Shown in pieces: positions 36,326 through 43,236 of a stretch of DNA of 64,000 nt. A program made the translations under genes and the position numbers. The stretch comes from Candidatus Eremiobacterota bacterium (GTDB lineage Bacteria; Vulcanimicrobiota; Vulcanimicrobiia; Vulcanimicrobiales; Vulcanimicrobiaceae): positions 62,001 through 126,000 of the forward strand of contig JAFAKB010000080.1 in assembly GCA_019235885.1 (NCBI GenBank). Direction: 5' to 3'. Each line of letters starts with the position of its first letter. The stretch's first letter is position 1. The notes beneath the pieces were generated by a model. It was not told the DNA's origin and did not search any database. It saw nothing but the letters and a program-made list of their open reading frames with translations.

Positions 36326-36589
36326 CTATTTTTGCGGTGCCGCAGGCAAAGCGCGGCTTTGATTCTCGGCCTCGCGGCTTTGACTCGCGGGCAATGCGCG
36401 GCTTTGGTTCGCGGGCAGTGCGCGGCTTTGGTTCGCCGGCAGGGCGCGGCTCTGGTTCTCGATCGAGCGCTGTGGGACGAATCCGTTTCCGCCAGGTACG
36501 GCACATCCGGCCGGGACGATCCCCGCTGCGGCGATGAGTCCGGCTACGACGACGGGGCGGAGTGCTTGGCGCTGCAAGAGCGATCGCAC
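36326..36589 (-). CDS. Small lipoprotein with NQSRALPA octapeptide repeats
   Basis: The protein has 87 aa. GTG 36589 is preceded by AGGA at seven bases. The N-terminus (RPVVVAGLIAAAGIVPAGC) is a signal peptide with a lipobox-like PAGC. After a short linker come repeats of NQSRALPA (about five units, some degraded: NQSRALPA, SQSREAE), giving a regular positively charged tail. The underlying DNA is a 24-bp tandem repeat. No family recognised. The frame is consistent with a secreted, surface-bound peptide, but its size and repetitiveness mean confidence is moderate. Confidence 0.5.
   Translation of the reverse strand: MRSLLQRQALRPVVVAGLIAAAGIVPAGCAVPGGNGFVPQRSIENQSRALPANQSRALPANQSRALPASQSREAENQSRALPAAPQK
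36346..36460. repeat. 24-bp tandem repeat inside the NQSRALPA gene
   Basis: Roughly five units of a 24-bp repeat (core GCGCGGCTTTGGTTCGCGGG) lie head to tail. The unit length is a multiple of three, so unit gain or loss keeps the reading frame. Confidence 0.8.
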
Positions 36590-36755
36590 GATGGTTCCTC
36601 GCTGTCCGAGTAAGAGGGAGAAGGTTTGTGCGACGATCGTAGTGCCGCCGGACTGCCCCTCGCTAGTGAGGCAAATGTCCCGAATATCAGGACGGTGCGA
36701 CGGCGAGACTGACGGTGTGGTAAAATCGGTCTCAACCGGGCCATATGCGGAGGCC

Positions 36756-38336
36756 ATGTCGCCGTTGGGCGTGCGCGAAGACAACCGACCGTTCCTCAAT
36801 GCGACGGCGTCGAGTCGCTATGACGACGCCCGCGCTGCGCTTGCCGCGGGCGAGCTCGAGCGCTGCATCGAGCTGTGCGCGAGCGCGGCCGCGCGGGCGG
36901 CGGACGCCGACTCGGTGCGCTCGCTGGCGCTTCACGCCGAGGCCTTGCGCCGGGCCGACCGCCCCGAAGAGGCGATCAGCCTGATTCGAACGGCGCCGCG
37001 CGGCACGACGCGGGCGCACGAGGAGCTGCAAGCGATCTTGGGCCGCGCGCTGATCGACGCAGGCGATCTCCAGGCGGCGGAGGACGTGCTGCGGTACGGC
37101 TTGCGCGAGGCGCGCACCGAGGCCGGCCGCGAGCTCAACGCGCTCTCGCTGGCGATGATCCACTACAACCGCTGCCATTTCGACGAGGTCGCGAAGGTGC
37201 TCGCGCTGGTGGAGGAGCGCGACACGATCCGCTACGTCCGCCGGCTCGGGTTCCACGGCTGGATCGCGGTCCACCAAGAGGACTACGACGCGGCCGACCG
37301 GCACTTCGACGCGGCGCTGGCGGTCCTCGCGCGCCTGCCGCGCGACGTCGCCCAAGAGGCTGCCCTGCTGTGCATCAACGGCTCGAACGCGCTCGAGCGG
37401 CTCAACCTCGACCGCTGGCGCGAGCTGCGCGCGCGCTCCGAGGCGCTCGGGCCGCTGCCGGTCGCGCTGCGGTTCGAACGCTTCTACCTGAGCTGGTCGA
37501 GCTCGATCGCGGCCGAGATCGACGGTCAGCCCGACGTCGCGCTGCGCCACGCGCACGACCTGGTCGACCCGCAGTACCCGGCGGTGATTCGCGTGCTCGG
37601 CCTGTGCCGGCGCGCGGCGATCCTGGTGCGCTACGAGGAGCGCATCAGCTACCGCGATTTGGTCGACTCGATCGACAAGCAGTACCAGGCGCTCGACCTG
37701 CGCAATCTGCGGATCCCGCAGCACTCACAGGAGATGCACGTCTTCACCGCGGCCGCCGAGGCGTTCGCGCTCGCGGGCAACCACGCGCGGGCGCAAGCGG
37801 TGCTCGACGACTTGGCCTCGTGCACCATTCCGGAGACGCCGTGGAAAACGAACCGCGTCGAAGCTGCGCAGCGCGCGTACGTGCTCGGCCTGATCGCCGA
37901 CGCGCGCGGTGAGTCGCTGATCGCGCGGCGGCACTACCTTGAGTCGCTGCGCGGGTTCCGCCGCGTCGGGTTCCACTTGCAAGGAATCATCGTCGCGCAG
38001 CGGCTGGTCGAGATGAGCGCGGATCCCGAGCTGGTCGCGTACGTGCAGAGCGTCCTGCCGCGCCTGGGCCGCGACTCCTGGGTGCGCCGGCGCTTCGGCC
38101 GCAGCGTCGCGACGCAGGAGGAGCTGGTGCAGACGCCGCTCTCGCGCGCCGAGCGCGAGGTGCTCGATCTGCTCTTGGCCGGAACCTCGACGCGCGAGAT
38201 CGCGCTGCGCCGCGGCCGTTCCGAGAAGACCGTCCGCAACACGATCTCCTCGCTGCTGAAGACGTTCGGCGTGAAGAACCGCCACGAGCTCGTCGTCGAA
38301 CGCATGCGCCGCCCCGACCGCGGCGTAACGGCATAG
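36756..38336 (+). CDS. LuxR-family regulator with long TPR-like N-terminus
   Basis: The protein has 526 aa. Residues about 20-450 are alpha-helical and TPR-like (ALAAGELERCIELCASAAA, ILGRALIDAGDLQAAEDVL, RHYLESLRGFRRVGF). The C-terminus is a LuxR helix-turn-helix (LSRAEREVLDLLLAGTSTRE, RSEKTVRNTISSLLKTFGVK). There is no ATP-binding motif, so it is not a MalT/LAL type. It probably senses a ligand or partner through the helical repeats. ATG 36756 follows GCGGAGGCC. A TAAAAT at 36719-36724 could be its -10. The last 110 bp are duplicated at 39184-39292. It is divergent from the repeat lipoprotein. Confidence 0.78.
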   Translation: MSPLGVREDNRPFLNATASSRYDDARAALAAGELERCIELCASAAARAADADSVRSLALHAEALRRADRPEEAISLIRTAPRGTTRAHEELQAILGRALIDAGDLQAAEDVLRYGLREARTEAGRELNALSLAMIHYNRCHFDEVAKVLALVEERDTIRYVRRLGFHGWIAVHQEDYDAADRHFDAALAVLARLPRDVAQEAALLCINGSNALERLNLDRWRELRARSEALGPLPVALRFERFYLSWSSSIAAEIDGQPDVALRHAHDLVDPQYPAVIRVLGLCRRAAILVRYEERISYRDLVDSIDKQYQALDLRNLRIPQHSQEMHVFTAAAEAFALAGNHARAQAVLDDLASCTIPETPWKTNRVEAAQRAYVLGLIADARGESLIARRHYLESLRGFRRVGFHLQGIIVAQRLVEMSADPELVAYVQSVLPRLGRDSWVRRRFGRSVATQEELVQTPLSRAEREVLDLLLAGTSTREIALRRGRSEKTVRNTISSLLKTFGVKNRHELVVERMRRPDRGVTA

Positions 38337-38345
38337 ACCGCCACA
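38226..38345. repeat. Original copy of duplicated luxR 3' end
   Basis: This is the part of the LuxR gene encoding the last helix of the HTH through the stop codon and a few bases beyond. A diverged second copy lies at 39184-39292 in the same orientation. Confidence 0.75.
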
Positions 38346-38408
38346 AAATCAAATCGGCCGCATCGCGGTCATAATGCTGTCACATCGCATTGAGATACTC
38401 GGTGCGTG

Positions 38409-38974
38409 ATGCGGTGGATAACGAGAATCGCGCTGGCTTACATCTTTGGCTCGGCGGTCGCAGCATCCGCGCGGCCCCGTGACGACCATCAGACCATCAC
38501 CAAGATCAATGTCGACGACGACGCCTTTGCTTTTGACGTCGTAGCGCGAGCAAACGAAGCGCTACGGGCGAACGTCGACGCCGTCGATTCAGCCTTGACC
38601 GCCATCCTCGCCGGCGTCGTGGCGGTCATTGTGTTCACGACCGATAAGTTGCGTGACTTGCCTGATCCAGATCGCTGGATCGCTGGCGTGCTCTTGGGTG
38701 CTGCGACGCTCACGTGCGCGCTCGGATACCTCATCGGCGTATCGTGGCGTGGATTCGGAAAACGCGATGGAATCCGGCAGTCACGTTCATTCCGGACTTT
38801 CTCCACGACGCTCCGCTTGCAAGGGCCGATGCCACCAAGCAGCTCGTCAAGGCCGGGGAAATCAATTTTGCCGTGCGCCTGAAGAAGCAGATGTTCGCGA
38901 CCGTGGCGCTCAGTCTACTCTTGGCCGGAGTGGCGGTCGTAGCTTTCGCGCGCGTGCACTCCAAGGTGGTATGA
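38409..38974 (+). pseudogene. Frameshifted membrane protein gene
   Basis: The first frame gives MRWITRIALAYIFGSAVAAS (signal or helix), a charged segment and two helices (ALTAILAGVVAVIVFTT, GVLLGAATLTCALGYLIGV), then fades after SWRGF. The -1 frame continues with WNPAVTFIPDFLHDAPLARA, KAGEINFAVRLKKQM and a last helix (FATVALSLLLAGVAVVAFA). Together they read as one protein of about 188 aa. The frames meet near 38758-38764 (GGAAAAC). A mutation, a sequencing error or a programmed -1 shift at A-AAA are all possible. Function unknown. It lies between the two copies of the luxR 3' end. Confidence 0.55.
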
Positions 38975-38981
38975 TATCGAC

Positions 38982-39179
38982 ATGAAGGAGCGCTACATCA
39001 TCCTTGAGACTGAAGCTTCAGAGGCGATGAAGGAGATGGGTCTGGACCTTGAATGGGAGTACGGCATCGAGCCGTTGCGCCCGGGCGAGCACCGTCCCGA
39101 TGGGTACTACACGACCAACGCGTACACCGAGGGTGGAATGCGCCCGGTTCGCAAGCTGCCTCGGCCGAAGACGACGTAA
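38982..39179 (+). CDS. Small hypothetical protein
   Basis: A 65-aa charged protein (KERYIILETEASEAMKEMG ... EWEYGIEPLRPGEHRPDG). AAGGTGGT lies about 15 bases upstream of the ATG, a weak Shine-Dalgarno. Lower GC and plausible composition favour a real gene, but there is no known family. It runs into the duplicated luxR fragment and lies within the same inserted segment as the frameshifted membrane gene. Confidence 0.35.
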   Translation: MKERYIILETEASEAMKEMGLDLEWEYGIEPLRPGEHRPDGYYTTNAYTEGGMRPVRKLPRPKTT

Positions 39180-39183
39180 GCTC

Positions 39184-39292
39184 GTCCGCAGCACGATCTC
39201 CTTGTTGCTGAAGACGCTCGGTCAAAAACCGCGATGAGCTCCTCGTCGAACGCATGCGCCGCCGCGACCGCGGCGTAACGGCATAAGCCGCC
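39184..39292 (+). pseudogene. Fragment of a LuxR-type gene (duplicated 3' end)
   Basis: The DNA matches the last 110 bp of the LuxR gene at 38226-38345, with scattered substitutions and at least one indel near GGTCAAAAACCGCG that breaks the frame. It still carries the shared end CGACCGCGGCGTAACGGCAT followed by a stop. No upstream part of a LuxR gene is present. Confidence 0.7.
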
Positions 39293-39308
39293 GGCGGCGG
39301 TCGGGTCG

Positions 39309-40085
39309 TCAGCGGTGAATTTGCGGTAAATCGGGCGGAGTCGGGATCGACGCGATATTTTTCTTGATCTGAGCCGATTCGACGTCCGAGAAGCTCAGCG
39401 TTCGCTCGCCCGGGCTTCCGCGCGGGAAGTCCCGGGCTGACTGGATCGAGGCGATCGTCAATGCTGGTCCCTTCAGGCTCGGATCGGTTCCCGACTCGAT
39501 CACGTCGCCGTTGGCCGGCGTGTCACTGGAGAAACGACGAATCGCGCGAATGCGAAGGCCTGCGGCGACGAACGCGGAGCCGACAAGCGTAACGTCCTCA
39601 AGCGGAACCCCCGAACCGAAGCGGACGATGTTCGTCATGCTCTGTGTACCGGCCCGCAACAGCACGTTTTGATAGCCGAGATCTCGAAACAGCTTGACGA
39701 CCTGCTGCCAGTCAGTACGCTCTTTGTAACACACCACGGTCGTCCGCGGCTCATGAACGGCGCAGACCACGGCCGGGATCGGCCGATTGGACGCATCGAA
39801 TGTTTGCTGCCATAGGAAACTCGATGATATGAATGCCTGAAGCAGATACCGGCCCGCGGGTACGGCGATGAACGTATAGCGGCCGTTCGAATCCGTGACG
39901 GATGGCCCGAGCCACACGTCGTTTTTCACCGGCAACGGCCGAATGTAGACCGAGGCGCCTGCTATCGGCGGTGGCGTCGCAGCCCCGGGCAGGTAGCGAT
40001 AAAAGGCGCCGCTGACTTGAAACCCCGGAACCCGGACGTCGGCGACAATCGTCGCCAAGCTCAGCACGAAGTCGAGACGCTTCAT
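39309..40085 (-). CDS. Protein with carboxypeptidase-regulatory-like (CarboxypepD_reg) domain
   Basis: The protein has 258 aa. A short hydrophobic N-terminus (LDFVLSLATIVADVRV) is followed at about 20-90 by a prealbumin-like fold: FQVSGAFYRYLPG, PIAGASVYIRPLPV, VTDSNGRYTFIAVPAGRYLL. This is the shape of carboxypeptidase-regulatory-like domains in surface proteins. The rest (about 95-258) is unassigned. The gene starts 3 bp after the stop of a small two-helix membrane protein, forming a two-gene unit. Confidence 0.6.
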   Translation of the reverse strand: MKRLDFVLSLATIVADVRVPGFQVSGAFYRYLPGAATPPPIAGASVYIRPLPVKNDVWLGPSVTDSNGRYTFIAVPAGRYLLQAFISSSFLWQQTFDASNRPIPAVVCAVHEPRTTVVCYKERTDWQQVVKLFRDLGYQNVLLRAGTQSMTNIVRFGSGVPLEDVTLVGSAFVAAGLRIRAIRRFSSDTPANGDVIESGTDPSLKGPALTIASIQSARDFPRGSPGERTLSFSDVESAQIKKNIASIPTPPDLPQIHR

Positions 40086-40087
40086 CG

Positions 40088-40663
40088 CTATCGAGCAGTG
40101 AGCTTGTTTGGGGGAGGTGTGGCGGAAGGCAGCAGCGGCAGATCGATCTCTTCGATGATTTCCGCGCTGCGAGCTCCGGTTCGCTTCACCTTCAGAGTCT
40201 TCGGAGGAATTTGCGAGCTAATTTCGGCCTGCGCCTCCGAGCCGTCGAAAAGCAACTGCAGCGTTACTGGTGCGTGATCGCGGTCCCCTTGGACGACGTA
40301 CTGGACCGGTTCGTCGGCGCGATAGACGACCAGTGTAGGATCGCCGGAATCGCTCTGCTGCGGCGTCGAAATCGCGACGTGCTGCGGCCTTACCGGTGCC
40401 CGCACGCTGATCGCTGCAATCTCCGGATGGATCACGAAGAAGATCGGAAACGCGATCATGCACGCGAAGGCGATCACGAAGAGCCCGACGATGGGATAGA
40501 ACGTGCGCAGCTTGAAGTCTTTGTACTCGACGGCCAGCGCCTCTTGATTCGGGGCATTGCTGACAGCGAGCTGACGCGTTGCCTGCAAGTACACCGCCGC
40601 ACACAGAAAGACCAAGCCTGCGACCACGTAGACGATGACGTAGAACTGCGTACCTGCACCCAT
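40088..40663 (-). CDS. Two-helix membrane protein, unknown function
   Basis: The protein has 191 aa. There is a first helix near 5-25 (YVIVYVVAGLVFLCAAVYL) and a second near 55-80 (TFYPIVGLFVIAFACMIAFP). A soluble C-terminal domain of mostly beta character follows (ISVRAPVRPQHVAIS, TLVVYRADEPVQYVV, APVTLQLLFDG). ATG 40663 follows AGGGGGA at seven bases. No family recognised; paired with the CarboxypepD_reg gene downstream. Confidence 0.6.
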   Translation of the reverse strand: MGAGTQFYVIVYVVAGLVFLCAAVYLQATRQLAVSNAPNQEALAVEYKDFKLRTFYPIVGLFVIAFACMIAFPIFFVIHPEIAAISVRAPVRPQHVAISTPQQSDSGDPTLVVYRADEPVQYVVQGDRDHAPVTLQLLFDGSEAQAEISSQIPPKTLKVKRTGARSAEIIEEIDLPLLPSATPPPNKLTAR

Positions 40664-40723
40664 CCGGAGTCCCCCTGCCGGTTTGCCGTGCAATTCCGCA
40701 CGCGTCGCGCACTTGAAAGGTCG

Positions 40724-40737
40724 GGCACGGCCGTGCC
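40724..40737. repeat. 14-bp perfect palindrome in a 232-bp intergenic stretch
   Basis: GGCACGGCCGTGCC is a perfect palindrome upstream of the two-gene membrane-protein unit (40664-40895 holds no gene). It could be a protein-binding site. Nothing else stands out in that gap. Confidence 0.4.
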
Positions 40738-40895
40738 GCTAGACCCTTGCTCGTACCGGGGCAAGCGACCTCCCTGGCGGGAGCCCCGGCGAGGACCGCT
40801 GCGGAGCCGCCACCGCCGGCAGCCCGGGTCCGGTCGCTCTGACGGCGCAAATGGCGGGCGGAGGACGCACCATGCGCTCCGGCCGCAAAGCCTGA

Positions 40896-41221
40896 CTACG
40901 GCGCGTTTCGGCTGCGGCTCTCCACGGCCGACGTCGAAGCGAGGGCGAGAGCGACCAAATGCGCCCTGGATCGCGACCCGAATTTCCGGTACAAAGACAG
41001 CACGTAGCGCTCGACGTTAGGACGGCTGCGACCATGACGCACGCAATTTCCTTGCTCTGCAGTCCCTGCGCGAGCAGCGCGATGACGCGCCGTTCGGAAG
41101 CCGACAACCTAAAGGAGGTCCGCACCGCGTCGCCCGCGGCTTCATGACCCACGACCGCGTAAGGGCTTTGAAGCGGCTGGGCCGCGAGAGAGTGGCGAGT
41201 GCGCTCCAACGATGCGAACAT
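40896..41221 (-). pseudogene. Frameshifted LuxR-type HTH gene remnant
   Basis: The first frame (ATG 41221) gives LSASERRVIALLAQGLQSKEIA, the first half of a LuxR HTH. A shifted frame then gives SRPNVERYVLSLYRKFGSRS with RAHLVALA, the recognition helix and end. The break is near the GCGTGCGTCATGG segment. About 110 codons remain with little N-terminal domain, so this is a decayed or miniature regulator. It lies just upstream of the mraZ promoter, on the opposite strand. Confidence 0.6.
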
Positions 41222-41274
41222 TTGTTCGATGCGCGCGAGTTTAGTCGCGATGCAACGATTTGTACGCGCTTCTG

Positions 41275-41303
41275 TTGCCGTGGGGTGACGTGTGGTTTAT
41301 AGT
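41275..41303 (+). promoter_or_regulatory. Sigma70-like promoter of the division/cell-wall cluster
   Basis: TTGCCG (41275-41280), a 17-bp spacer and TATAGT (41298-41303) form a good consensus match. The expected transcription start is near 41310. It is embedded in the MraZ box array. Confidence 0.7.
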
Positions 41304-41335
41304 GGCATGAGATGGAGCGTTGTGGGACGCGGTGG
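41281..41335 (+). promoter_or_regulatory. MraZ operator: six 10-bp-spaced TGG boxes
   Basis: TGGGG, TGTGG, AGTGG, GATGG, TGTGG and GGTGG begin at 41281, 41291, 41301, 41311, 41321 and 41331, exactly 10 bp apart. E. coli MraZ binds repeated TGGG boxes with the same period. The array covers the spacer, the -10 and the transcription start, so autorepression of the cluster is expected. Confidence 0.7.
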
Positions 41336-41343
41336 TGATCCCT

Positions 41344-41784
41344 GTGTCGGATCGTCCGCTGTTCACGGGGTCGGTCGAGCACAGCCTTGACGACAAGGGC
41401 CGCCTCGTCGTGCCTTCGCGCTTCCGCGAACGGCTCGGCGCCGGCTTCTTCCTGACCATCGCCGAGCCCGACGGCTGCCTGGCGCTCTACCCCGCCGCGG
41501 CCTGGAGCGACGTCGTCGCCAAGCTCGACGCCGCCCCAACCAAGGACGCGCGCTACCGCGCCTTCGTCCGCCACCTGTTCGCGCACACCGAAGAAGTCAG
41601 CTGCGACAACCAGGGCCGGGTGATCGTCCCGGGGCCGCTGCGCGCCTGGGCCGAGATCGAGAAAGACGTCGTCTCGATCGGCTCGATGCTGCGGGTCGAG
41701 GTCTGGGCCAAGGACCGCTACGAGCGCCACGTCCGCGAGCGCGGCGAGCTCCCCGACTTCACGTCGGAGCTGGGGCTGTTTTGA
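41344..41784 (+). CDS. mraZ: Transcriptional regulator MraZ
   Basis: The protein has 146 aa with two AbrB-like SpoVT/MraZ repeats. The first repeat is FTGSVEHSLDDKGRLVVPSR, and the second is EEVSCDNQGRVIVPGPLR (the DxxGR signature in each). It forms ring-shaped oligomers that bind the direct repeats in front of its own operon and repress it. The start is ambiguous. GTG 41344 gives the canonical length; GTG 41335 and TTG 41320 are in frame, and the latter sits only about 10 bases after the predicted transcription start. The stop is followed directly by the rsmH TTG. Confidence 0.92.
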   Translation: MSDRPLFTGSVEHSLDDKGRLVVPSRFRERLGAGFFLTIAEPDGCLALYPAAAWSDVVAKLDAAPTKDARYRAFVRHLFAHTEEVSCDNQGRVIVPGPLRAWAEIEKDVVSIGSMLRVEVWAKDRYERHVRERGELPDFTSELGLF

Positions 41785-42690
41785 TTGTCCTCGCACATCC
41801 CCGCGCTGGCGGGGCCGACGATCGAGCTGCTGGCCCCGCGCCGCGCCGGCACGTACGTCGACGCGACCTTCGGGGCGGGTGGGCACTCCTCGCTGATCCT
41901 GGAGCGCATCGGTGCCTCGGGCCGGCTGATCGCGTTCGACGCGGACCCTGCGGCGGGCGCGCGCGCGATCGCCGACCCGCGCTTTGTCCTGGTCCGAGCG
42001 AACTTTCGCGAGCTGGCGGAACGGCTGGATGCGCTGGGGATCGCTTCGGTCGACGGTGTCCTGTTCGACTTGGGGGTGAGCTCGATGCAGCTCGATGAGG
42101 CCGAGCGCGGCTTCTCGTTCCGGAGCGCCGCGCCGCTCGACATGCGGATGGACCCCACCCGCGGCGAGTCGGCCGCCGACTTCCTCGCTTCGCACGACGA
42201 GCATGAGATCGCCGACGTGATCTACCGCTACGGCGAGGAGAAGCGCTCGCGCCGGATCGCGCGCTCGATCGTCGCGCTGCGCGAGGCCGGCACGCCGGTG
42301 CGCGACACCGCCGACCTTGCCGCCGTCGTCGCGCGCGCGGTGCGCGCGCCCGGCCATGCGCGCATTCACCCCGCGACGCGCACGTTTCAAGCGCTGCGCA
42401 TTCACGTCAACGACGAGCTCGGCGCGTTGCGCGCCGGGCTCGACGCCGCCCTGGCACGGACCACTCCCGGCGGACGGATCGCCGTCATCAGCTTCCACTC
42501 GCTCGAGGACCGCATCGTGAAGCACACCTTCCGCGAGGATCCGCGCGCGCGCGCGGTGACGCGCAAGCCCGTCGTCGCCGGCGAGGACGAGCTGGCGTCG
42601 AACCCGCGCGCGCGCAGCGCGAAGCTTCGTGCCGCCGAGCGCGTCGACGGTGCTGTGTTCCACGAGCTCCGCCGAGGGGAACACCTGTGA
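41785..42690 (+). CDS. rsmH: 16S rRNA (cytosine1402-N4)-methyltransferase
   Basis: The protein has 301 aa. The SAM-binding core shows YVDATFGAGGHSSLILERI and LIAFDADPAAG, then VDGVLFDLGVSSMQLDEAERGFSF, a hallmark of MraW/RsmH. HPATRTFQALRIHVNDEL and VISFHSLEDRIVKH follow. It N4-methylates C1402 of 16S rRNA in the P-site. The start is TTG immediately after the mraZ stop, so translation is coupled. The C-terminus overlaps the GTG of ftsL (GTGA). Confidence 0.95.
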   Translation: MSSHIPALAGPTIELLAPRRAGTYVDATFGAGGHSSLILERIGASGRLIAFDADPAAGARAIADPRFVLVRANFRELAERLDALGIASVDGVLFDLGVSSMQLDEAERGFSFRSAAPLDMRMDPTRGESAADFLASHDEHEIADVIYRYGEEKRSRRIARSIVALREAGTPVRDTADLAAVVARAVRAPGHARIHPATRTFQALRIHVNDELGALRAGLDAALARTTPGGRIAVISFHSLEDRIVKHTFREDPRARAVTRKPVVAGEDELASNPRARSAKLRAAERVDGAVFHELRRGEHL

Positions 42691-43145
42691 TCGCCCCGCA
42701 GCGCGTCGCGCCGTACGACGAGCGCCCACCGCGCACCGCTCCCGAGCTGCGCCGTATCGACCGCGTCCGGCACGCGACGAAGCGCCGTACCCGGCGCGCG
42801 CGCCGCCGCCTGCACCGCCCGCTCTTCGCCGTCGTGATGCTCACGCTGGCGGTGCTCGTTCCGCTGCTCGCGTACGTGGCGCTGACCGCCAGCCTCACCT
42901 CGCTCAACTACGCGCTCGCGCGCGAGGAACACCAGCGCACCGCGCTGGTCGACGAGACGCAGCGGCTCGACGACCGTCTCGCTCGGCTGCAGTCGCCGGA
43001 CCGTCTCGCCGCGCTCGCCGCGCAGTTGAAGCTGCACGACCCGCACGTCTACGCCGTCGTGCGCGTCCCCGAACCGAAGCAGCCGCAGCCGAAACCGACC
43101 GGCCTCGCGCTGCTCGGCGCCTGGTTCGGCGCGCCGAATCGTTAG
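42687..43145 (+). CDS. ftsL: FtsL/DivIC-like division protein
   Basis: The protein has 152 aa with the topology of FtsL: a basic cytosolic N-terminus (KRRTRRARRRLHRP), one helix (LFAVVMLTLAVLVPLLAYVA) and an extracytoplasmic coiled coil (REEHQRTALVDETQRLDDRL). Sequence identity in this family is always low; position between rsmH and ftsI supports the name. It should bridge FtsB and FtsQ in the divisome. GTG start overlapping the rsmH stop. The gap of about 90 bp to ftsI holds no obvious regulatory element. Confidence 0.8.
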   Translation: MIAPQRVAPYDERPPRTAPELRRIDRVRHATKRRTRRARRRLHRPLFAVVMLTLAVLVPLLAYVALTASLTSLNYALAREEHQRTALVDETQRLDDRLARLQSPDRLAALAAQLKLHDPHVYAVVRVPEPKQPQPKPTGLALLGAWFGAPNR

Positions 43146-43236
43146 CGAGCGCGGTGTTTCGACACGATCTCGCCCGTAAAGGGACGCGCCACGTGCGGCG
43201 CTCGGTCCGCGTCGGGTCGCGAAGCGATACGACATA

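Noticed and set aside
36346-36460. Possible CRISPR-like repeat array
   Set aside because: Repeats are contiguous 24-mers without spacers and encode an octapeptide; no cas gene nearby.
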